Assembly (NCBI GenBank): GCA_949744025.1
Contig: CATJWA010000206.1
Location: 1-18,528 of the forward strand
Direction: 5' to 3'
Length of the DNA: 18,528 bases
Source: an uncultured Eubacteriales bacterium
Lineage (GTDB): Bacteria; Bacillota; Clostridia; Oscillospirales; Oscillospiraceae
Part shown: in pieces, positions 8,492-16,700 of the stretch
Numbering within the stretch: the first letter of the stretch is position 1
Layout of the letters: every line of letters begins with the position of its first letter
The notes under the pieces: model-generated
Told to the model about the DNA's origin: nothing
Databases searched by the model: none
The model's input: only the letters and a program-made list of their open reading frames with translations
Translations under genes and position numbers: made by a program

Positions 8492-8520
8492 GAGGCCGCC
8501 AAAGGCGGCCTCTCATTCGA
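8484..8520 (+). terminator. Perfect 17-bp stem-loop overlapping the ybjQ stop codon
   Basis: The arm at 8484-8500 is perfectly complementary to 8504-8520, with an AAA loop at 8501-8503. The stop TGA (8489-8491) lies within the left arm. The stem is strong enough to act as a terminator or to protect an mRNA 3' end. No T-tract follows, so classical intrinsic termination is uncertain. It is the first of several adjacent hairpins. Confidence 0.55.
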
Positions 8521-8793
8521 GGATTCAAATTGGAATCCGCTTTGCGGCTTCCAATTTGAGAAACTGAGGTAGAGGACGCCCCGCGCCTCCGGCGCGATGG
8601 CTGACGGCGCTCCGCTTCGCGCCTTTGTTGCCTTCCGCCGCAGGCGGTGGAAGGCAAGCCGACGAGCGCTGCGCCAGGGGAATTTTTCCGAGGCACATGT
8701 CCTCGGAAAAATGATTTGAACTTTTTTCGCGGGCTTCGCTGCGAAAAGTCTGCGACGCGGGCGCGAAATTTTACAGAGAGGAAAAATCTTACT
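8492..8793. repeat. Intergenic cluster of consecutive inverted repeats
   Basis: This 302-base gap between ybjQ and the malic enzyme gene holds no supported gene but is densely palindromic. After the 8484-8520 hairpin come: 8525-8540/8544-8559 (16 bp, one mismatch, TTT loop); 8582-8587/8591-8596 (6 bp, TCC loop); 8606-8610/8619-8623 (5 bp); 8628-8641/8644-8657 (14 pairs, one of them G-T, minimal loop); 8683-8693/8701-8711 (11 bp, extendable by one A-T pair, 7-base loop containing ACATGT); and 8724-8730/8741-8747 (7 bp). The stems do not share one sequence, so this is not a simple tandem repeat. It resembles REP/BIME-type intergenic palindrome clusters. No clear promoter for the malic enzyme gene was found here. 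Confidence 0.7.
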
Positions 8794-9969
8794 ATGACTA
8801 TTGCGGAAGAAAGCCTGGAGCTGCATTACGGGAAAAAGGGGAAAATTGAGGTTGTGAGCACGGTGCCGGTGGGGAATGCGCGGGATTTGTCGCTGGCTTA
8901 CACGCCGGGAGTGGCGCAGCCGTGTCTGGAGATTCAGAAGGATATCAGCAAGTCCTATGAGCTCACGCGGCGCTGGAACATGTGCCTGGTGGTCACGGAC
9001 GGCAGCGCGGTGCTGGGGCTGGGAGACATTGGCCCCGAGGCGGGTATGCCGGTTATGGAGGGCAAATGTGTGCTGTTTAAGGCATTCGGAGGAGTGGACG
9101 CTTTCCCTTTGTGCATAAAAAGCCACGACGTTGACGAGATTGTACGCACTGTGCAGCTCATCTCCGGCAGCTTTGGCGGAGTGAACCTTGAGGATATCTC
9201 CGCGCCGCGCTGCTTTGAAATTGAGCGCAGGCTTAAGGAGTGCTGCGACATTCCCATTTTCCACGACGACCAGCACGGCACCGCTATAATCACCCTCGCG
9301 GGGTTGACAAACGCGCTGAAGGTCGTGGGAAAGAAAAAAGAAAACGTTCGCGTGGTGATAAACGGCGCGGGAGCGGCGGCTATATCAATCTGCCGCCTGC
9401 TGCTTAGCGATGGCTTTGCCGACGTGTCCCTGTGCGACCGCACCGGCGCGATATATGACGGACGCGAGCAGGGCATGAACGGTATAAAATGCGAGATGGC
9501 AAAGCTCACCAATCTTGAAAAACGCCGTGGACCGCTCTCCGAGCTTGTGAAGGGGGCGGACGTGTTCATCGGCGTGTCCTCGCCGGGCGTGCTGACAACG
9601 GAAATGGTAAGGACTATGGCAAAGGACGCTGTTGTGTTTGCCTGCGCCAATCCTACACCGGAAATTTTCCCGGACGAGGCGAAGGCGGGAGGCGCCCGCG
9701 TCGTCTCTACCGGACGCAGCGATTTTCCGAACCAGATTAACAATGTGCTGGCTTTTCCGGGCGTGTTTCGTGGAGCGTTCGACGTGCGCGCGAGCGATAT
9801 AAACGAGGAGATGAAGATAGCCGCCTCCCGAGCACTCGCGGGTCTTATCTCTGACGGGGAGCTGAATGAGGACTACATTATTCCCAAGGCTTTTGACCCG
9901 CGCGTGGCGGGGGCCGTGGCCGAAGCCGTAGCCGAAGCCGCGAGAAAAAGCGGAGTGGCAAGAATATAA
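8794..9969 (+). CDS. NAD(P)-dependent malic enzyme
   Basis: Malic enzyme oxidatively decarboxylates L-malate to pyruvate and CO2 with reduction of NAD(P)+, in the cytosol with Mn or Mg. The product is 391 aa, the short bacterial form without a phosphotransacetylase extension. Family signatures are clear: Tyr36 in LAYTPGVAQPC, the active-site lysine region MEGKCVLFKAFGGVDAFP, metal-ligand stretches NLEDISAP and FHDDQHGTA, and the Rossmann dinucleotide loop NGAGAAA at 190-196. Cofactor preference cannot be judged safely. The frame is open upstream to 8647, but that segment lies in the hairpin cluster and is not malic-enzyme-like. ATG 8794 gives the standard N-terminus, with an AGAGAGG ribosome site ending 12 bases upstream. 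A strong terminator follows. Confidence 0.94.
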   Translation: MTIAEESLELHYGKKGKIEVVSTVPVGNARDLSLAYTPGVAQPCLEIQKDISKSYELTRRWNMCLVVTDGSAVLGLGDIGPEAGMPVMEGKCVLFKAFGGVDAFPLCIKSHDVDEIVRTVQLISGSFGGVNLEDISAPRCFEIERRLKECCDIPIFHDDQHGTAIITLAGLTNALKVVGKKKENVRVVINGAGAAAISICRLLLSDGFADVSLCDRTGAIYDGREQGMNGIKCEMAKLTNLEKRRGPLSELVKGADVFIGVSSPGVLTTEMVRTMAKDAVVFACANPTPEIFPDEAKAGGARVVSTGRSDFPNQINNVLAFPGVFRGAFDVRASDINEEMKIAASRALAGLISDGELNEDYIIPKAFDPRVAGAVAEAVAEAARKSGVARI

Positions 9970-10019
9970 AAAAGTAAAAGACAGCCTGCCCAGACGGCAA
10001 AGTATTGCAATCTTACCTG

Positions 10020-10060
10020 ACAAGCGCATGACGCTCCGGCGTCATGCGCTTGTTCTTTTA
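10020..10060 (+). terminator. Intrinsic terminator after the malic enzyme gene
   Basis: A perfect 15-bp stem (10020-10034 with 10039-10053) closed by a TCCG loop is followed by TCTTTTA at 10054-10060. It lies about 50 bases after the malic enzyme stop. Stem strength plus the T-rich tail make this the most convincing terminator in the window. Confidence 0.85.
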
Positions 10061-10242
10061 CGCAAATCTGCCGAACTCGGGTGTGAAATCAACCTCACCA
10101 GTAAAGCTGAAATTAGTACCGGTGTAGCCGTTGTCCATAAAAATAATGGGTTTGAAAATGGGCTGATTAAGCCGGATAAACGCGGCTTACTGTATCTCAA
10201 TATGGTGAAGTTTAATAAAAAAATAACATATTTTGCATTCCA

Positions 10243-10272
10243 TTGGAAAATATGGAAAAAATGCTGTATACT
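10243..10272 (+). promoter_or_regulatory. Candidate distal promoter upstream of the sialidase gene
   Basis: TTGGAA at 10243-10248 and TATACT at 10267-10272 are separated by 18 bases in AT-rich DNA. The -10 is good and the -35 fair. If used, it would give a leader of roughly 365 bases. Confidence 0.4.
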
Positions 10273-10320
10273 TTTTGTCTATTATTTTAGAAAAATAAAG
10301 CGGCCAACAAGAAAGATTTG

Positions 10321-10348
10321 TTGCAATTTAATAAAATCATGCTATACT
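10321..10348 (+). promoter_or_regulatory. Candidate proximal promoter for the sialidase gene
   Basis: TTGCAA at 10321-10326 and TATACT at 10343-10348 are separated by 16 bases. This is the last well-formed promoter-like pair before the gene. It implies an untranslated leader of about 290 bases containing the palindromes at 10533-10578. The -10 neighbourhoods of this and the distal candidate resemble each other (ATGCT followed closely by TATACT). Confidence 0.5.
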
Positions 10349-10532
10349 GTAAATAGGATAATTTGCATTGATGATTGGAGTAATGCCCGAGAATTTTTTT
10401 GAAGGGGGGAGGGGTATAGAGAAGCTGCCGTACACAGGAGACGGGGCAGCTTTGCGGTCCGTTTCAGCCGCTTTTTCAGCGGAGCGGTGGGGAGACGTAG
10501 AGGGTTGACCGCCGGATGGGAAAGATGAAAAG

Positions 10533-10578
10533 TGAAGGGGATATCCCCTTCATTCTGGATCCGATGGATCCAGAATGA
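10533..10578 (+). repeat. Two overlapping perfect palindromes in the sialidase leader
   Basis: The first is a 20-base loop-less palindrome at 10533-10552. The second is a 13-bp stem (10550-10562 with 10566-10578) with a GAT loop, each arm carrying a GGATCC. They share bases 10550-10552, so full extension of both cruciforms or RNA stems is mutually exclusive at the junction. They end 65 bases before the chosen start codon. No T-run follows, so neither is a standard terminator. They could be regulator-binding sites, an mRNA-stabilising structure or an intergenic repeat. Confidence 0.65.
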
Positions 10579-10643
10579 GCCCTTACCGAAAGAGAAGCGA
10601 GTGATTGGAAGCCATTGATTTTGACAGAAAGGGAAGAATGCTT

Positions 10644-10736
10644 ATGAGATGCTGGAGGAACATGGGAAAACGTGGGCTGGCGCTTTTGCTTGTTCTAATG
10701 ATGAGTTTGAACCTGCTGTCGCTGACAGCGCTGGCA
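10644..10736 (+). other. Signal peptide of the surface sialidase
   Basis: Residues 1-31 have a basic N-region (MRCWRNMGKRG), a long Leu/Met/Val-rich core, and end TALA before SENEE, a typical signal peptidase I site. An ATG at 10662 would also give a usable signal peptide (MGKRGLALLL onward), but the GGAGG at 10654-10658 is only three bases before it. Confidence 0.85.
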
Positions 10737-13700
10737 TCAGAAAACGAGGAGCTCGAGGTCACGGAGCAGGTGACCGGGGGAACTATAGACGAACCTGTGG
10801 CCGACGAGCCCACGGTCGATGAACCCACGACTGACGAGCCCACGACCGATGAACCCACGACCGATGAACCCGCGACCGATGAGCCCGCGGTCGACGAGCC
10901 CGCGACCGATGAGCCCGCGGTCGACGAGCCCACGACTGACGAACCCGCGGTCGACGAGCCCACGACCGACGAGCCCGCGACTGACGAGCCCGCGGCCAAT
11001 GAACCCACGACCGACGAGCCCACGGTCGACGAGCCCACGACCGACGAGCCCGCGGCCAATGAACCCACGACCGACGAGCCCAAGGTCGATGAGCCCACGA
11101 CTGACGAACCCACAGCCGACGAACCCGCGGCCGATGAGCCTGCGGCTGACGAACCTGCGGCCGATGAGCCCGAAAGCGATGCTTTACCGCCTGACAATGC
11201 TCAGGAAGAAGGGGCGGCAGAGGAAGAGCAGGCTGCTCAGGAGCTTACAAAATTGGCGGTCGTCGAACTGGAGGACGGCGACTATGAGTATGTGCTGGAT
11301 ACCGATGGCGTGGACAGCGGTGCGATTTACGCGATTTATACAAATGTGGAGGGAAACACTAACAATCGCATCCTCTACCACAGCGGTACCGGTAAGACCG
11401 ACAAAGTACAGTCCAAGGATCCCAATACTGATCTGACAGACAACAAACTGCCTCTGAATAGCAGTTTTGACGCATCAAGGCAGCTTTGGGTTATCGCCGA
11501 AGCAGGTAACGGCTATACGGTCCGGAGCGTGGACAGCGGCCGCTATCTGGACTTGAGCGAAACTTCTGTCAAGAACATCAACACTTCTGCGGACGCTGTG
11601 ACCCTCCAGATTGAGCAGGCAGAGGACGGGACCTATACCATCAGACAGGATGGCGCTTACGCTTTAGCATATAATTCGGATAATATTGGAGGCCAGGGGT
11701 TAGGCAACATCTATGCGGGAGAAGAAGCGGCTTCCCTCCGTTTCTTCAAGCGGACCGAGGTACAGACCGAGACCACGCCGCCCCGCACCCTGGACGATGC
11801 CATCGCGGATGATACCACCGATGTGCATTATCTAACAGGTATCCCCACCGGAGGAAACGGCTGGGTAGGCAGCGTCAACGAGCGCAAAACCGTTGAGCTC
11901 CTTGCCCCCGCCGTCACGGAGGGAATTACTACCGGTACCTCGATTGCGTTGACCGGTTCCATAACCAGTGGTAACCAGTATATAATCCGAGGCGCAAACT
12001 TCACCAATAATGGCAAGTGCGACATGCATATAAGTGCTCCCAATACCAACCAGTGTGGAGCAGGGAGCACAAATACGGTGAAGTGCATGGAACACCTGTT
12101 CACCTTCACGGTGCAGGAGGACGGAACCTACAAGATTTCCAACGGCTCCAACTACCTGACCACCAAGACCACAACAGTTAACACTCGACCTCACTTCCTC
12201 TTCGACGCCACGGGCAGCAATTACGGCGTCACCCCCGTCGAGGGACAGGAGGGCTCCTACTACATCTGGTGGGAGACCGAGGCGGAGCCGGAATTTGACG
12301 GCTACACCCCGGAACAGGCCATAGAGGACGGCAAGACCGTGCAGTATCTTGCTTTCACTGGCGGCACCAGCAACAGCCGTTACTGGGATGTCAGCGGCAC
12401 CGCCGGCGACACCACTAAAATCCAGCTGTACACTGCCTCGGGCGCCGACAGCAGCAGCACGACTACGCTGGCCACCGGCGGCATCACAGCCGGAAACTAT
12501 GTCATCAACTTTGACACCGGCAACACCGGCCGCCAGGCCGTGATGCACTACAGCGACCCCGCGACCAACCAGTGCAGCTCGGTCAGCGTGACCTGCGGAA
12601 ACAACGTCCCGGCCCACCTGTTCGTCTTTACACAGTCGGGCGATGAGACCAACGGCTTCACCATCAGCCCCTACTCCGCCCCGACCAAGTACCTGAGCCT
12701 GGAAGCCTCCGGAAACAACCGGCTTTTCAAGGACGAGGCGACCACGTTCTACATTAATCCCACCGACACCGAGGGCGCGTACTACATCTGGACCGCTCTG
12801 GAGCCCGAGGATTATTCAAATCTGGAAAGCGCCCAGACCGAGTTCAGAGGCAAGACGGATGGTGAGCCCTTCTCCACCGATGACGTGGGCACCCAGATGT
12901 ACCGCATCCCCGCCATGATTACCTTGGACAACGGCTGGATAGTGGCGGCGGCGGACGTGCGCTGGGCGGGCTGGAACGACACCCCCGCCAATCTGGACAC
13001 CATCGTCTCCGTATCCAGGGACAACGGCGCGACCTGGGACTGGGAGGTCATCAACTACTTCGGCGATCATGCCAACACAGTTCAGGGCAAGCCTCTCAGC
13101 GCGGCGTTTATTGACCCCATCCTGGTGCAGGACCCCGCCACCGAGAAGGTCTGGATGGCCATCGACGTGACGGCGGCTGACGGCAAGTCCACCGGCGGCA
13201 GCACCGGCTTTGACAGCCAGAACCGTATTCTGGTGGCCCACGCCCCCGGGTGTGTGGGTGTGAAAGCTCCCGGTAATACCAGCCTGTATACCTACTATGT
13301 GGACAACGAGCCCGCGAGCGTTACCTTTGAGGGCAAGACCCTGTACGCCATCAAAGCGTCCGCCAATGACGCCGAGAGCGGCTACGCCGTGGATGCGTTC
13401 ATGAACCTGTATAATGTGGACGGCGACACCGTGACCCAGGAGTGGTGCAAGCAGGAGGGGTCTGAGCTGAAGGTCCAGACCAACCTGTTCTACAAGCAGT
13501 CTGCGTGGAAGGTGTTCCCCACCTGCTTCATCATGCTGCGCAGCGCGGAAGTGACCGACGACGGTCTGGTGTGGGATGACCCCATATTCCCCAACACCAG
13601 ATATGCTGGGCAGACCCAGCCCTTCTACGGCGTGTGTCCGGGCCGAGGCACGGTGACCGAAAACGGTCGCATTATCTTCCCGATGTATGACAACGCCACC

Positions 13701-16700
13701 GGCAACGAGCTGGCCAGTGTCATCTACTCCGACGACGGCGGCGAGACTTGGGAGCGTGGCAGCCGCAGCAACCTTGTTGCTGGCGGTAAGACCAGCGAAT
13801 CCCAGATCATCACTCTGCCCGACGGCACCCTGCGTATGTACTCCAGAAATAGCATTGAAAGAATTACTTATGCCGACAGCACCGACGATGGTAAGACTTG
13901 GGGCCCCACTCAGCAGGACGACGCGCTGGTTTATGGCAGCAACTGCATGTTCTCTGTCATCAATGTGACGGGCACATTGAAATCCCCCAATGGCGATAGC
14001 TATGAGAACGTGGTTATGATTTCCTATCCCAAAGGGACCGGAAGTTATCCCGGCGGGACATGGGATGCGAACAGGCGCTCCAACGGCTCGCTGCGCATTG
14101 GTTACATTGGCGAGGACAATGTAGTTACATGGCTGGGCGAGCAGCCTTATACCTATAAAGAGGGACGGTTCTGCTACTCCTGTCTGACCCAGTTCGGCGC
14201 AAAGGGCAGCGAGCAAGACCGCTTCGCCGTGATTTACGAGCCCAACGACAATTCCGGTTATGCAGGCGATGTGGATATCTTGTATAAGGAGTTCACTGTC
14301 GCCGAGGTTCTGGGCGAGGGCTGGACCCTGACCCAGGACGAGGAGCCCACGCCCGAGAGCATCCGCGTGACCGATGCCGGCGACAAGGATATTGTGGCCG
14401 AGGACGGTGTCTACACCATTCCCGCGGGCGGCATGGTCTATATGAATGACGTCCTTACCTTCACCGTACCCATGGGCGTGAAGGAGCTCCGCGTTCCCGC
14501 CGGCAAGGCCGGCGAGCTGGCTCTGGGCGAGACCGACGGCGAGGTCGCGGCCATCGAGGGCATGAGCGTCGTGATGCCCAACGGCGAAGAAGCCGAGGAG
14601 CTTATCGGCTCCGGCCAGTGCGGCGACGATGTGTATTACGCGCTGGTCAAGGATGCCAGCTCTACTGCAAAGACGACTTACACCCGTATGCACATCTCAG
14701 GCACCGGACCGATGTGGGATATGTACACCAGCCCGAGCTATGCCGACATTTACCCCAATGGCCACCTGCGCCCCTATCAGTCTCTGGCAAGCAACATCAA
14801 GTGGGCGAAGGTCTACGACGGCGTGACCACCATCGGAGATTGCGCATTCTATAATACTTCCAGTGGCAGCGGCCGCCTCTCCGACGGCATCGAGCTTCCC
14901 ACAACTTTGACGACCATAGGACGGGATGCGTTCAGGTATGTCAAGATGCCGGAGATTACCATCCCCGAGGGCGTCACCAGCATCGGAGTGTGCGCGTTCT
15001 ATGGAGCGGGGCAGGCGTATAAAAAGGGCTTCGGAGGAAACCCAGATACCCCGGCCAAGTTTGTTCCTGAGCTGCCCAGCACCCTGACAGAGTTGGGAGA
15101 GAGTGCCTTTGCTTTCTCCAATCTGACGGAGATCACCGTGCCCGAGGGCGTGAAAGTCATCCCTCAAATGGCTTTCTATGCCTGTGAGCGCCTGAATAAG
15201 GTGACCATTCTGGGGGCAACGGAGATCGGTGTGAAAGCTTTTGGTGCGAGCGGCACTTACAGCACCGGCACGATTGAGTTCTCCCTCCCCGAAACCCTGA
15301 CGACGATTCATGAGCGGGCGTTCAACAACGCGAAGGTGCGGTCCCTGACCATCCCAGCCAGCGTGACTGACATCAACGGCACCAACGTCTTTGGCAGCCA
15401 GCTGGGCAACCTGCGCTTCCTGGGCACTCCCACGATCAGTGCGGATGCTTTTAAGGAGACGCTGAGCAAACAGATGGTCGTATACGTAGCTGACATACAG
15501 GCATTGGAGCAGCTGAGGGATTCTCTGGCCACCATCAACGGCACGTACTACGTGGCTAACTTGAACGGCCATGACACAACCTTGTCCACTCTTTATACCG
15601 GATACCTGTTCGAGCCTGTTAAAGACGGCGTTGCGAGTTTCTGGTATGATGAAGAGGGCAACATGGTGGAGACGGGTAAGTACTATACCCCGATCCCCGC
15701 CGGAAACGACTCCGGAGCCGTCTTTACAGCCGGCAAGGTCTCCCACACTGTCACCTTCGAGCCTGACGGCGGTACGCTCAACGGCGGGGCCACTGTTACC
15801 GTGGATCACGGCGAAGCTGTCGGCAGCCTGCCCACCGCTGACCGTGAGGGCCACACCTTCGGCGGCTGGTTCATGGGTGAAACCGAGGTTACTCCTGAGA
15901 CCGTTGTCAACGGCGACATGACAGTAACCGCGAAATGGACGGTCAATACCTACACCGTGACCTATGTCATCGACGGTGAGACCGTCAACACTGCGGAGTA
16001 TGCTTATGGCAGCGAGGTTGCGCCTTTCGCTGCCCCGGATAAGGCAGGCCACACCTTTGCGGGCTGGACCAATGAGCCCAAGACCATGCCTGCCGAGGAT
16101 GTCACTGTTACCGGCAGCTATACCGCGAACAGCTATACCGTCACAGTCGACGGCAAAGAGTACACGGTCAATTATGGCGACACATTAATCGGCGTTCTGC
16201 CCGAGGAGAATCCCACCCGTGAGGGCCACACCTTCGGCGGCTGGTTTGCCGGCGAAACCAAGGTTACCGCTGAGACCGTTGTCAACGGCAATATGACAGT
16301 AACCGCGAAATGGACGGTCAATACCTATACCGTAACCTATGTCATCGACGGTGAGACCGTTAAAACTGCGGAGTATGCTTATGGCAGCACGGTTGAGCCT
16401 TTCACTGCCCCGGATAAGGCAGGCCACAGCTTTGCGGGGTGGACCGGTGAGCCTGAAACCATGCCTGCCGGAGACGTCACCGTTACCGGAAGCTATACCG
16501 CAAACAGCTGCACCGTCACCATTGACGGCGAGGCGTATACGATTGATTACGGCGGGAAGCTGGGCGATATATTGCCCGCAAATCCCACCAAAGAGGGCCA
16601 TGTTTTCAGCGGCTGGTTCAGCAACGGCGTCAAGGTTGACTCTGAAACCGTTGTCACCGGCGATATGACCGTTGAGTCCGGGTGGGACATCAATACTTAT

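Larger units (their letters stand above)
9970..10643. other. 674-base intergenic region between malic enzyme and sialidase genes
   Basis: No gene is supported here. In order it holds the malic enzyme terminator, a short minus-strand stretch (10186-10058) with a faint serine-recombinase-like motif, an AT-rich block (about 10200-10400) much lower in GC than its surroundings, two promoter-like sequences, a T-run at 10394-10400, and a G-rich segment. It then holds hairpins at 10422-10429/10445-10452 and 10468-10472/10478-10482, and two overlapping palindromes (10533-10578). A plus-strand open frame of 124 codons crosses it but begins inside the terminator stem and has no coding character. Confidence 0.6.

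Noticed and set aside
8647..8793. N-terminal extension of the malic enzyme from ATG 8647
   Set aside because: The extra 49 residues come from the hairpin cluster, do not resemble malic enzyme, and ATG 8794 has a ribosome site and the canonical N-terminus.
10028..10402. Plus-strand open frame of 124 codons between the malic enzyme and sialidase genes
   Set aside because: It begins inside the stem of the malic enzyme terminator, has no ribosome site, runs through AT-rich DNA with promoter-like sequences, and has no recognisable domain.
10621..10648. TTGACA with TATGAG 16 bases later, resembling a promoter
   Set aside because: It straddles the ribosome site and start codon at 10644. A start of transcription there would leave no leader for the signal peptide codons, so it is probably chance.
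10782..11171. Short regular repeats considered as a CRISPR array
   Set aside because: The units are contiguous 15-mers without spacers and are in frame within a secreted protein.
10583..11197. Minus-strand open frame encoding Gly-Ser-Ser-Val repeats
   Set aside because: It is the antisense shadow of the 15-bp repeat array. A stop-free repeat unit of length divisible by three opens several frames at once.
12816..14693. Minus-strand open frame of 625 codons opposite the sialidase domain
   Set aside because: The plus strand encodes a clear GH33 domain here. The antisense frame is open because of GC-rich codon structure and has no recognisable motifs or ribosome site.
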